Below are positions 35,190 through 43,654 of a stretch of DNA of 64,000 nucleotides, one piece after another; position 1 is the first letter of the stretch; the number at the start of each line of letters is the position of its first letter. The position numbers were made by a program, and so were the translations under genes. The notes below the pieces were generated by a model. That model had not been told where the DNA came from, did no database searches, and saw only the letters and a program-made list of their open reading frames with translations. Source of the DNA: Psychrobacter aquimaris. Its GTDB lineage: Bacteria; Pseudomonadota; Gammaproteobacteria; Pseudomonadales; Moraxellaceae. The stretch is taken from contig NZ_JABASR010000001.1 in the NCBI RefSeq assembly GCF_016107525.1, forward strand, positions 186,001 through 250,000, written 5' to 3'.

Positions 35190-35544
35190 GATAAATGTCT
35201 TTATGGTTTGTACGACTATTAATTGGTGATGTTTTTAATGGGCATAATAAAATGCTTCCCAATACTTTTAGGGTCGCATTTAAAATAAGATTGAAACCGA
35301 CTGTCAGTGTCTGGTGGTAAGGTCTAAATGGTGCATTGTGCTTAGTGACGGGTACGGGGCATAAGTTGTGAAAAGAGCGTTTGCCCGCAACGCATAGCAG
35401 CCACTACAGTATATTTTCAACCCCCTGCTGTGGATACGCGGGGTCTGACACTCGCCCAGTCGGTTCCAAAAGGGGAGTCTGCTGATTATGCTAAGCTCGC
35501 AGAGAATTTGGTATTATTGGTCTAACATTTATTACGCGACATTA
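35190..35544. other. Unexplained intergenic region upstream of rtcA
   Basis: GC-richer than most gaps here, with pairable segments. GACTCCCC can pair with GGGCGAGT (minus strand), and GCGTTTGCCCGCAACGC at 35378-35394 is a near palindrome. TGGATACG...CTCGC at 35431-35457 resembles the repeat at 16951. No ORF of note and no clear sigma-54 site. It could be an rtcA leader or an RNA gene, but I cannot name one. Confidence 0.35.
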
Positions 35545-36003
35545 TTATTCAACAAGGTCAATCTGCCAGTTATTGGCTTGAATGACAAGATTAATCTTGC
35601 GTAGTTTCATCGCGATATCATCGGCTTGTTTTTGTAAGCTTGCGACCGAGACCATGACATGCCACTTAATCTCGCGAGGGCTATAACGATCAACCTCGGT
35701 GTCGGTGGCTTCAATGGCCTCAATCAAAAGCTTGTGACGCATCTCTAACGTATCACGTTCGATTAATAACGTCAGCATCGATTGACCGTCATTGGTCTTA
35801 GCAATGGCATTAGTGCGGTGAATACGCTCAATCAACACGCTCAGCTCGGTAATGATTTGGCTGGCATCTACCATCAATACGTTTGGGTCTTCATTTGGCG
35901 TATCGCCTTCTTGGACTTTGACATTGCTGCGAATGCGTCCTTTGATTTGTGCCAGCTTCTTTTGCATATCGCTACGGATAAGTAGGGCTTCTGCGAGTTT
36001 CAT
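35545..36003 (-). CDS. DIP1984 family protein
   Basis: A 152-residue, mostly helical protein from ATG 36003 (MKLAEALLIRSDMQKKL), preferred because AAGGAAAAC lies upstream. The longest frame at 36057 adds 18 unlikely residues. LAEALLIRSDMQKKLAQIK, ASQIITELSVLIERIHRTN and SPREIKWHVMVSVASLQKQADD match the DIP1984 (septicolysin-like) family. The strong heptad pattern suggests a helical bundle. Its function is not established. It lies between rtcB and rtcA on their strand, so a link with RNA repair is possible but inferred from context only. Confidence 0.8.
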   Translation of the reverse strand: MKLAEALLIRSDMQKKLAQIKGRIRSNVKVQEGDTPNEDPNVLMVDASQIITELSVLIERIHRTNAIAKTNDGQSMLTLLIERDTLEMRHKLLIEAIEATDTEVDRYSPREIKWHVMVSVASLQKQADDIAMKLRKINLVIQANNWQIDLVE

Positions 36004-36335
36004 TTTTGTTTTCCTTATAGTAGACCTATTTGTTAGCATGTTTATATTTTCAATCAACTCATTTCGGTTCAGCCCAAAAGGTGATATTCGCTTCTTTTAG
36101 ACTATTTACATCCAGCCTATAGTATTTTACTGTCGTTTTTAAATGTGGAAATTCGGATTTTAGCTGATATCCCTATATTTTCTCTAGTAAGTTACCTAAA
36201 TGTTCGACTGAAATGAGGTGACTTGGCTCTTACGACCCTAAAAAGGTCTCCCAGACTTTTTATCAATGCTTCCCAACTCGTAACGTATGGCTTTATCCTT
36301 ATTTCTAGTTCTACGGTAAACTAATATGAAGAAAA
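36004..36335. other. Intergenic region between DIP1984 gene and the small Cys/His protein gene
   Basis: AT-rich, about 330 bases, with no ORF, strong hairpin or recognisable promoter other than AAGGAAAAC before the DIP1984 start. I see nothing further in it. Confidence 0.4.
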
Positions 36336-36788
36336 TTAAAGAACAATTCCTTTTTGCTCACAATATTGCTCAATAGCTTTGAAATATTGGTGTTTAAAAA
36401 ATTTCAAGTTAGTAGTTTGGTCAAATATGGTTTGATTTTCTTGATCTTCCCATGCGATGAGTTTCCATTGTACAGTTAGCTTTCCTACAATTATTTCTGT
36501 GGAAAAAATACCACAGTGATCACATGCACAGTGACAACGATATAATACTGTCCGATTTGAGCCTAACTGATTGTTATTAGAGGATCGACCTAGTAGCTGT
36601 AATATGTAGTGATGTGATAGAACTCCATCACTATTAAGGTCATTGTCATAATTACCTAAATGCCGATAGTCTCCAAGTAACTCAATTAACGACTGGTCAT
36701 CAATTAAGAACTCAGGAATTTTTTCATTAACTAATCCATCTTTATTTGCGTAAGTAAAGTTGATCCATCCCATATGAAATTTATTCAT
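36336..36788 (-). CDS. Small Cys/His-rich protein of unknown function, coupled to rtcB
   Basis: I do not recognise this 150-residue protein. It has a central CHCACDHCG cluster at about residues 85-93 that could bind a metal. It is otherwise a soluble mixed protein rich in Asn, Asp and Gln. The ATG lies three bases after the rtcB stop, and AAAGGGTGAG at the end of rtcB supplies the ribosome binding site, so translation is probably coupled. Base composition is more AT-rich than rtcB, suggesting a later addition to the operon. A role in RNA repair or in stress response is possible from position only. Confidence 0.7.
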   Translation of the reverse strand: MNKFHMGWINFTYANKDGLVNEKIPEFLIDDQSLIELLGDYRHLGNYDNDLNSDGVLSHHYILQLLGRSSNNNQLGSNRTVLYRCHCACDHCGIFSTEIIVGKLTVQWKLIAWEDQENQTIFDQTTNLKFFKHQYFKAIEQYCEQKGIVL

Positions 36789-36791
36789 AAC

Positions 36792-38024
36792 TCACCCTTT
36801 CACACAAACCACCTGCCGCAAGGTATGCACCACTTCTACCAAGTCGCTTTGTGCGTTCATGACGTCTTCAATGTTCTTATATGCCGCTGGGATTTCATCA
36901 ATCACGCCCACGTCTTTTCGGCATTCTACGCCTTCAGTTTGGGCGATTTGATCAGCGGTGGTAAAGATCTTTTTCGCCTCGGTGCGTGACATCACGCGGC
37001 CTGCGCCATGCGAGCAAGAGCAGAAGGATTCTTCATTACCTTTACCGCGCACGATAAAGGATTTTGCGCCCATTGATCCCGGAATGATGCCGTATTCGCC
37101 AATGCGAGCACGCACCGCACCTTTGCGAGTGACAAAGATATCTTCGCCGTAGTGCTCTTCTTTCGCTACATAATTGTGATGACAGTTGACCGCTTTTACG
37201 GCTGCATCGAACGGCTTTGGCACAATGGTGCGTAGCGCTTTGATGGCTTTTTCCATCATGATTTCACGGTTTTTAAAGGCAAAACGCTGCGCCCAACCCA
37301 CGGCAAACCAATAATCATCGAAATGCTCAGTCCCTTCAGCGAAATATGCCAAATCTTTATCTGGCAAATTGATAAACCACTTACGCATATCCTCACGTGC
37401 CAGCTCAATAAAGTAGCGCCCGATGGCATTACCCACGCCGCGAGAGCCTGAATGCAGCATGATCCATACCTGATTGGTCTCATCCAAGCACACTTCTACA
37501 AAGTGATTGCCTGTACCGAGCGTTCCCAAATGATTCAGGTTATTGGTATTTTTAAGCTTCGGATGCTTTTGGGTTATGTAATTAAAGTCATCAACCAATG
37601 TACCCCAGCCATCCTTAACCGTATTGTCAGGGTTTGTCCATGCGCCAACATCACGACGTGAGCCGCGTCCACGGGTTTTGCTGCGTCCATGCGGAATGGC
37701 TTTTTCAAGCTCGGTACGCAGACCGCGCAAGTTATCAGGCAAATCATCAGCGGTCAGCGTGGTTTGCACCGCCATCATCCCGCAGCCGATATCGACACCG
37801 ACCGCCGCAGGAATAATCGCTTCTTTGGTTGGCAATACGGTTCCAATAGTTGCGCCAATCCCAACATGCACATCAGGCATCACCGCGAGCCACTTATAGA
37901 TAAAGGGCATCTGTGAGGCTTTAATCAGCTGGTCGTGGGCTTTTGGATCGACAGGCACGCCTTTGGTCCACAGTCTGATTGGGGTTCCGCCATCTTGAAT
38001 GATGTTGTGTGTGGCTGGTTGCAT
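36792..38024 (-). CDS. rtcB: RNA-splicing ligase RtcB
   Basis: GTP- and Mn-dependent ligase that joins 2',3'-cyclic phosphate or 3'-phosphate RNA ends to 5'-OH ends. The 410-residue length matches E. coli RtcB. Metal-binding Cys81 is in VGVDIGCGMMAV, LGTGNHFVEV is the GNHF block, and HSGSRGVGN binds the substrate. The guanylylated histidine is in CSCSHGAGRVMSR near 340. ATG follows AAGGAGCAC. A sigma-54-like promoter lies about 50-80 bases upstream, and the activator gene rtcR is encoded 1.35 kb away on the other strand. Confidence 0.96.
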   Translation of the reverse strand: MQPATHNIIQDGGTPIRLWTKGVPVDPKAHDQLIKASQMPFIYKWLAVMPDVHVGIGATIGTVLPTKEAIIPAAVGVDIGCGMMAVQTTLTADDLPDNLRGLRTELEKAIPHGRSKTRGRGSRRDVGAWTNPDNTVKDGWGTLVDDFNYITQKHPKLKNTNNLNHLGTLGTGNHFVEVCLDETNQVWIMLHSGSRGVGNAIGRYFIELAREDMRKWFINLPDKDLAYFAEGTEHFDDYWFAVGWAQRFAFKNREIMMEKAIKALRTIVPKPFDAAVKAVNCHHNYVAKEEHYGEDIFVTRKGAVRARIGEYGIIPGSMGAKSFIVRGKGNEESFCSCSHGAGRVMSRTEAKKIFTTADQIAQTEGVECRKDVGVIDEIPAAYKNIEDVMNAQSDLVEVVHTLRQVVCVKG

Positions 38025-38346
38025 GTTGTGCTCCTTAATTACTTATATAGGTTCGTATATGATTATTTTGTGCTTACTCTATAGGGTGCTAAAGATATGC
38101 CAAGTTTGCTTAGTATGTTGATATAAGTTATTAAGCTATTGATATTTATATAAAAAATAAATATAAAATATATATAGTAAGTAAACTGGCTACTTAGTTA
38201 ATAAAAATAATATATAAAATATTCTATAAAAATCGTTTTTATTATAAATTTAACTATTATCAGTTGTTTGGAGTAAAATAAACTTTACTACAATCAATAG
38301 GTAATATTGCGGTAGGTAGATTGTTCTTTTTAAAAAGGATAAGAAT
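38025..38346. other. AT-rich divergent region between rtcB and an S9 peptidase gene
   Basis: Contains the rtcB sigma-54-like promoter at 38087-38102 and a long A+T tract (about 38120-38260). RtcR enhancer sites would be expected upstream of the promoter, but no clear repeated palindrome stands out. Confidence 0.5.
38087..38102 (-). promoter_or_regulatory. Sigma-54 promoter candidate for rtcB
   Basis: On the minus strand TGGCATATCTTTAGCA has GG and GC exactly 12 bases apart, the required -24/-12 spacing. It matches the consensus TGGCACRNNNNTTGCW except at two positions. RtcR is a sigma-54 activator, so context supports the call. Confidence 0.7.
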
Positions 38347-39300
38347 ATGCAGCGAGTGGGTGGGCAAGGTAGAGAGGCAACGTGGCATCGTGCGTTATCA
38401 GTTAGCGCGTTGATGATAATGGGTATCAGTGTAAATATCAGTGCGTTTGCCACGCCTACTTTGGCGTCATTGCGCAGTCATTATGAGACGACCATCAATG
38501 TCGAGCCGACGGTAAAGACGTTCCTGCCGACGCCGCCAACGACGCTGTTTAAAACCGTACGCTATGACAGTGACGGCATGTCTTTAGCCGCATTTGTCAC
38601 GCCCGATCTGCAAGATCAAAAAAAGTATCCTGCTATTGTTTGGCTGACAGGCGGCGAGTCCAATACGCTAGTAGACTTTTGGCGTAAAGGCTCAAAGCAA
38701 AATGACCAAACTGCCAGTCCTTACCGTGATGCTGGCGTAATCATGATGTTTCCCACATTACGCGGCGGCAATGACAATACGGGCAATATCGAAGTGAATT
38801 ATGGTGAGGTCGATGATGTCATCGCGGCGGCAGAGTATTTGGCGACCTTGCCGTATGTCGATAGCAGCCGTATTTATTTGGGTGGGCACAGTACAGGTGG
38901 CACGCTGGCACTATTGATCAGCGAAGTGGCAAGCAGCACGCACCCTGATTTATTTAGAGAGGTCATTAGCTTTGGTGCCAGTCAAGAGACGATGTTTTTA
39001 CAAGACGTTGACTTTACTGGCGATGAGCAACGAGAGATGGATTTACGTGCGCCTGCCAATTGGCTTCAAGATATCAAAGTGCCGACATGGATTATTGAAG
39101 GCAAAAGTCTGGATAGTAATTATCGAGATTTAAAGCCAATATGTGATAAGAATAAAAACCCAATGCTGCACTGTTCCTTTATCCTACGGTACGACCATTT
39201 TAGCGTGCTGTATCCGCTCAATCGCCACCTTGCTCAGCAAATCATGGCGGATGAAATGCTGTCTATAGATGCCAATGCGTCATGGACGGATAGAAACTAA
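38347..39300 (+). CDS. Exported S9-type peptidase / alpha/beta hydrolase
   Basis: A 317-residue hydrolase with an N-terminal signal-like segment (LSVSALMIMGISVNISAFA, about 18-36). VKTVRYDSDGMSL-like strands lead to the nucleophile GGHSTGGTLAL (Ser near 182). A C-terminal acid follows in WIIEGKSLDSN, and a histidine in YDHFSVLYP. The fold resembles prolyl oligopeptidase (S9) and dienelactone hydrolases. Substrate unknown. AAAAAGGAT precedes the ATG. It sits between rtcB and rtcR, upstream of rtcR on the same strand with a 75-base gap, but has no obvious role in RNA repair. Confidence 0.78.
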   Translation: MQRVGGQGREATWHRALSVSALMIMGISVNISAFATPTLASLRSHYETTINVEPTVKTFLPTPPTTLFKTVRYDSDGMSLAAFVTPDLQDQKKYPAIVWLTGGESNTLVDFWRKGSKQNDQTASPYRDAGVIMMFPTLRGGNDNTGNIEVNYGEVDDVIAAAEYLATLPYVDSSRIYLGGHSTGGTLALLISEVASSTHPDLFREVISFGASQETMFLQDVDFTGDEQREMDLRAPANWLQDIKVPTWIIEGKSLDSNYRDLKPICDKNKNPMLHCSFILRYDHFSVLYPLNRHLAQQIMADEMLSIDANASWTDRN

Positions 39301-39375
39301 AAGTGAAAATAAACGGATCTAACGTTTATCAACATTTTGTGCAGACCATGAGTGATGAATAACGAGTAACGAGCA

Positions 39376-41109
39376 ATGATTAAAAAACCGCACACCAACA
39401 AAACCGCTGTCATCGGCTTTCTCGGTACTACTTTAGACAATGGCTTTAATGACAAGCGTTGGCAGCGCTGGCGTCCAACGGTCAGTCTGGGTTTGCATGA
39501 TGAGTTGCTGGTCAGTGAGCTGCATATCCTCTATAGCAAGCGTGATAAGCGCTTGTTTCATCTTATCTGTGATGATGTGGCAAAAGTCAGCCCGCAGACG
39601 CAAGTGATCGGGCATCGCGTGTCGCTCACTAGTCCGTGGGACTTTGCCGATGTCTATGCCGAGCTGTATGACTTTGTCACAGGGTTTACGTTTAACACTG
39701 ACACCGATTATTTGCTACATCTGACCACTGGCACGCACGTGGCGCAGATTTGTTGGTTTTTGCTGGTCGAGGCGGGGTTTTTGCCTGCCGACTTTATACA
39801 AACCTCGCCATGTCCCAAGCCCGATCAATACAATCCGCAAGGCCGCTATCAAATTATTGATTTGGATGTGTCGCGCTATGATAGCTTGCGCGCGCGCTTT
39901 GAGGCTGAAAAAGCCCAGCATTGGCAAACCCTACAAGCCAATCTGGTTACCCGAAACGCTGCCTATCAACAGCTTATCTCTGATATTGAAAAAGTCGCCA
40001 CCCGTTCCACTGCACCCATTCTACTCATGGGCGCAACAGGGGCGGGCAAGTCACAACTGGCGACCCAAATCTATGAGCTGAAGAAAAACAAAGCCAAAAA
40101 CGCCGCTCACAGCAAATATGCGCTAGGGGCCTTTGTCGAGGTCAACTGTGCCACCTTGCGCGGCGATACGGCGATGAGTGTGCTATTTGGTCATGTCAAA
40201 GGCGCATTTACAGGCGCTGCGTCAAGCCGTGATGGGCTACTAAAATCTGCCGATGGTGGCTTGCTGTTCTTAGATGAAATCGGTGAGCTGGGGCTCGATG
40301 AACAAGCGATGTTACTCACCGCATTGGAAGAGCAGCGATTTTATCCGCTGGGTAGTGATACGCCGATTAACGTGTCGTTTCAGTTGATGGCGGGCACTAA
40401 TAAAGACCTGCGCCAAGCGGTCGTTGATGGCGAGTTTCGGGTAGACCTGTTTGCACGATTGAACACGTGGACGTTCTTTTTACCATCGTTAAAAGATCGC
40501 CTTGAGGATTTACCTGCCAATATCGACTATGAGCTGGCACGCTTGGGCAGCGAGCAGCAGCAGCAATATCGATTTACCCCAGAGGCACGGAAGTTGTATG
40601 AAAGCTTTGCCATGAGTGCGGATGCGACATGGCAAGGAAACTTTCGTGATTTGACTGCCAGTATGATTCGCCTGACCACGTTAGCTGAGAGTAAAGCGAT
40701 TCGCAATGGTGATGTGCAAGCGGAGATTGAACGCTTAGCGCATCTTTGGGAACTACCTGACAGTTTGAATGGCTCTGATAGCTTAATTAATAACAAAAGC
40801 ATTAACACGAATAAAAATAGCCTAAGCAAAAATAAATCTGAAGCTAAACTAGATAGTGAAACCGTCGAGCAGGGTAGCCATAATATTTTGAGCCAATATC
40901 TTGATAACGATTCTATTGCAATGATTGACCCGTTTGAGGCGGTGCAATTGGCCTATGTGATTGAAGTGTGTATCAACCATAAAAATCAAGCAGCAGCGGG
41001 GCGCTATCTGTATGCCAATTCTCGCGATAAGCTCAAAAACCCCAATGACAGCGACAGATTGCGTAAGTATCTGATGAAGTTTGGGCTTAGGTTTGATGAG
41101 TTAAAATAA
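39376..41109 (+). CDS. rtcR: Sigma-54-dependent activator of RNA repair genes, RtcR
   Basis: Transcription activator of rtcBA. The N-terminal domain (about 1-190) is of the RtcR/CARF type, starting TAVIGFLGTTLDNGF and containing LHLTTGTHVAQI. The AAA+ domain has Walker A GATGAGKS (219-226), the sigma-54 contact GAFTGA (276-281) and Walker B LLFLDEIGELG. The C-terminus has a DNA-binding helix region. The protein is 577 residues, longer than the about 530 of E. coli RtcR. Part of the excess is an Asn/Lys/Ser-rich insertion (about 468-495) that shares a 19-base identical stretch with comEC. ATG has only a weak ribosome binding site. Confidence 0.94.
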   Translation: MIKKPHTNKTAVIGFLGTTLDNGFNDKRWQRWRPTVSLGLHDELLVSELHILYSKRDKRLFHLICDDVAKVSPQTQVIGHRVSLTSPWDFADVYAELYDFVTGFTFNTDTDYLLHLTTGTHVAQICWFLLVEAGFLPADFIQTSPCPKPDQYNPQGRYQIIDLDVSRYDSLRARFEAEKAQHWQTLQANLVTRNAAYQQLISDIEKVATRSTAPILLMGATGAGKSQLATQIYELKKNKAKNAAHSKYALGAFVEVNCATLRGDTAMSVLFGHVKGAFTGAASSRDGLLKSADGGLLFLDEIGELGLDEQAMLLTALEEQRFYPLGSDTPINVSFQLMAGTNKDLRQAVVDGEFRVDLFARLNTWTFFLPSLKDRLEDLPANIDYELARLGSEQQQQYRFTPEARKLYESFAMSADATWQGNFRDLTASMIRLTTLAESKAIRNGDVQAEIERLAHLWELPDSLNGSDSLINNKSINTNKNSLSKNKSEAKLDSETVEQGSHNILSQYLDNDSIAMIDPFEAVQLAYVIEVCINHKNQAAAGRYLYANSRDKLKNPNDSDRLRKYLMKFGLRFDELK

Positions 41110-41126
41110 ACTGATACCATCAGTTT
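41108..41126 (+). terminator. Short hairpin after rtcR
   Basis: AAACTGAT / ATCAGTTT, 8-bp stem with a 3-base loop, overlapping the rtcR stop. The U-tract is poor. Confidence 0.35.
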
Positions 41127-41221
41127 GATCTAGTATATGCTTCATAATACAAAAGTTGTAAATACTAAGCCAAACTGATAATCGTTTACATAAAAATTTT
41201 GTCAGTTTTCTTTGCTCTCTT

Positions 41222-42049
41222 CTAGTCCCCGCGCCCAATCCGCTCTGCCAACGCCTGCAATTTGGGCACGATCATCGCCGCATACTCATCCACTTTCCAG
41301 TTGGCACTCGGTACACTGGCATTCAGTGAATAAGCATATTGTCCCGTTGCGACATCGTATACGCCCACCGCGACTGCCAATATGTCAGTAGAAAACTCTC
41401 CATCAGAGATGGTATAGCCATACTTTCCATAATGCTCTGCCGCGCTGGCTAGGGCAATTTGCGCATGGTTGAATTCTTCATCAGATAAATTTTCTTTTAA
41501 ATTACTAATAATGACCGTCTGTCTCGCTTGCGAGCTTGCTGCATAAAAAGCCCGCCCAATCGCCGTACGTGCCACGGGTACGGCTGAGCCAACTTGCAAA
41601 TTGACCGATAGGCGTGCAGGACTACGACAGCAGGCGTGATAGCGCATCTCTCCTTCAACTTCGGTCGCTAGATTCACCGACACCTCATTTTCGCTAGCGA
41701 ACTGTCTCAGTAATGGCTCAGCATAGGCCACCATGTCATGACGACTCCACGCGGTTGCGCTTAAACGTACCGCACTACTACCTAGTTGATATTGTCCGTA
41801 CTCATTGGTACGCAAAAATCCCAGCGTGGTTAAAGTATGAATCAGGCGAGTAATGGTCGCTTTTGGCAGGTTTGTCATCTGACACAACTGCTGATGAGTG
41901 AGTCGCTCTTGATGCTCAAAGGCGGCTAGTATAACCAACCCACGACCTAGTGCCGTCACAAACTGTCGATCATTATCCTCCTTGCTTTGACCCATCAGGT
42001 AATCCATTCGTTCGAGTAGTGAGGTAGCTGTCGATGTAGATGTTGTCAT
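41222..42049 (-). CDS. IclR family regulator of glutarate utilisation
   Basis: A 275-residue IclR-type repressor or activator. The N-terminal winged helix (about 28-90) contains LAAFEHQERLTHQQLCQMTNLPKATITRLIHTL split across its helices. The C-terminal effector domain has GSAVPVARTAIGRAF and ILAVAVGVYD. It is divergent from the glutaryl-CoA dehydrogenase gene, the usual arrangement for a pathway-specific regulator, so it may be a GcdR-like protein. AAGGGAAA lies before the ATG. Effector unknown, perhaps glutarate or glutaryl-CoA. Confidence 0.85.
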   Translation of the reverse strand: MTTSTSTATSLLERMDYLMGQSKEDNDRQFVTALGRGLVILAAFEHQERLTHQQLCQMTNLPKATITRLIHTLTTLGFLRTNEYGQYQLGSSAVRLSATAWSRHDMVAYAEPLLRQFASENEVSVNLATEVEGEMRYHACCRSPARLSVNLQVGSAVPVARTAIGRAFYAASSQARQTVIISNLKENLSDEEFNHAQIALASAAEHYGKYGYTISDGEFSTDILAVAVGVYDVATGQYAYSLNASVPSANWKVDEYAAMIVPKLQALAERIGRGD

Positions 42050-42147
42050 TTTATTTCCATTTCCCTTAATGATTATCTCTTTTGATGCCTATTTTTTAAT
42101 AAAGGTTTACAGGGCGGCGAAAGTTTGCTTAAATAGTTTTATATTAT

Positions 42148-42160
42148 GAAACTAAGTTTC
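42148..42160. promoter_or_regulatory. Possible IclR operator between regulator and gcdH
   Basis: GAAACTAAGTTTC is a perfect inverted repeat (GAAACT / AGTTTC around one A) in the divergent gap, about 95 bases before gcdH. Assigned from symmetry and position only. Confidence 0.4.
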
Positions 42161-42254
42161 GCACAGCGGAATAACTAAGTCAATGACTTGTTAAACCAAA
42201 TGGTTTATTCATCACTACTCGTCAGTCAGGATGACTGATATCAAGGAGATCCAC

Positions 42255-43439
42255 ATGGCAACATCTACCAGCCCGCGCTTTGATTGGGAAGATCCTTTTT
42301 TATTACGCGACCAGCTGACTGAAGAAGAGCGTATGGTCACCGACAGCGCCCGTCAGTTTTTTCAAAAGGAATTGATGCCCGGTATCGTTCAGGCCAATCG
42401 CAACGAGCATTTTGATCGCAACATCATGCGCCAAATGGGTGAGATGGGCTTGCTTGGAGTGACGATTGAAGGTTATGGCTGTGCTGGTTTATCCAGTGTC
42501 GCTTATGGTCTGATTGCTAAGGAAGTGGAAGCGGTTGATTCAGGCTATCGTTCAGCGATGAGCGTGCAGTCAAGCCTAGTGATGCATCCGATTTGGGCGT
42601 ATGGCACAGAAGAACAAAGAGAAAAGTATTTGCCAAAGCTTGCCACGGGCGAGTACGTCGGCTGCTTCGGTCTGACTGAGCCAGATTCGGGTTCTGATCC
42701 TGCATCGATGTCGACGCGTGCGCGCGCAGTCGATGGTGGTTACGAGCTGACTGGTAATAAAATGTGGATTACCAACAGTCCTATCGCGGATGTGTTTGTG
42801 GTCTGGGCAAAAGACGATGCCGATGAGATTCGAGGTTTTATTTTAGATAAAGGCATGAAAGGTTTATCAGCGCCAAAGATTGAAGGTAAGTTTTCACTGC
42901 GTGCTTCAGTCACGGGTGAGATTGTGATGGACAAAGTGTTCGTCCCTGAAGCCAATGCTTTCCCAGATATCCGTGGTCTAAAAGGGCCGTTTGGCTGCTT
43001 GAATAAAGCGCGTTATGGTATTGCTTGGGGCTCAATGGGCGCGGCAGAATTCTGCTGGAAAGCGGCCCGTCAGTACACGCTAGATCGTAAGCAGTTTGGT
43101 CGTCCACTGGCCGCCACGCAGTTGGTGCAGTTAAAGCTTGCCAATATGCAGACAGAAATCACCTTAGGTCTACAAGCCGCGCTACGTGTCGGTCGTTTGA
43201 TGGATGAGCACAACGCTGCGCCTGAAATGATCTCTATGATTAAGCGTAATAACTGCGGTAAGGCGCTGGATATCGCTCGTATTGCTCGTGATATGCATGG
43301 TGGTAATGGTATCTCTGATGAGTTTCACATCATCCGTCATGTGATGAACTTAGAAGCCGTCAATACCTACGAAGGTACGCACGATATTCACGCGCTTATC
43401 TTAGGCCGTGCACAGACAGGCATTCAAGCGTTCTTTTAA
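42255..43439 (+). CDS. gcdH: Glutaryl-CoA dehydrogenase
   Basis: FAD acyl-CoA dehydrogenase that oxidises and decarboxylates glutaryl-CoA to crotonyl-CoA in lysine, cadaverine and tryptophan breakdown. The preferred ATG is 42255, with AAGGAG six bases upstream, giving 394 residues. The 42231 start adds eight residues. Family blocks are [55 protein letters not shown], and the catalytic Glu in [17 protein letters not shown]. The DPF...LTEEE opening and the RxxT substrate-site residues separate it from other acyl-CoA dehydrogenases. It is followed by a CoA-transferase gene. Confidence 0.94.
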   Translation: MATSTSPRFDWEDPFLLRDQLTEEERMVTDSARQFFQKELMPGIVQANRNEHFDRNIMRQMGEMGLLGVTIEGYGCAGLSSVAYGLIAKEVEAVDSGYRSAMSVQSSLVMHPIWAYGTEEQREKYLPKLATGEYVGCFGLTEPDSGSDPASMSTRARAVDGGYELTGNKMWITNSPIADVFVVWAKDDADEIRGFILDKGMKGLSAPKIEGKFSLRASVTGEIVMDKVFVPEANAFPDIRGLKGPFGCLNKARYGIAWGSMGAAEFCWKAARQYTLDRKQFGRPLAATQLVQLKLANMQTEITLGLQAALRVGRLMDEHNAAPEMISMIKRNNCGKALDIARIARDMHGGNGISDEFHIIRHVMNLEAVNTYEGTHDIHALILGRAQTGIQAFF

Positions 43440-43475
43440 ATATTTTTAGCTAAGAATGTTTAACAAAGTTGTACT

Positions 43476-43540
43476 TCATTACGTACGTTGCTGCTTGGCT
43501 TTTTGAAAAAGAGCATTGACAGTAGCGTACGTTTTTCAGT
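43476..43540 (+). terminator. Possible terminator after gcdH
   Basis: ACGTACGTTGCTG and CAGTAGCGTACGT form an imperfect 13-bp outer stem. An inner GCTTTTT / AAAAAGAGC hairpin sits in the loop, and TTTTTC follows. It would reduce read-through into the CoA-transferase gene. Confidence 0.45.
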
Positions 43541-43654
43541 TGTTATTCACCACTTATTTATCAGTGTGTCATTGAAAAACACGAAAAACTAAATGATGAA
43601 TAGCAATTTTCTAATCAGAAGATCGAAGAATACGCCACAGAGTAAGGGAATCTC

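Noticed and set aside
35340..35400. Possible sigma-54 promoter for rtcA (TGGCTGCTATGCGTTGC on the minus strand)
   Set aside because: The GG to GC distance is 14 rather than 12 bases, which sigma-54 does not normally tolerate.
35370..35480. Possible tRNA or Y RNA gene upstream of rtcA
   Set aside because: I could not build a cloverleaf, T-loop or Y-RNA module by eye, so no RNA gene is called; kept as a finding only.
38120..38260. AT-rich tract considered as a replication origin or attachment site
   Set aside because: No DnaA boxes, iterons, integrase or tRNA end; it is a promoter-proximal AT tract.
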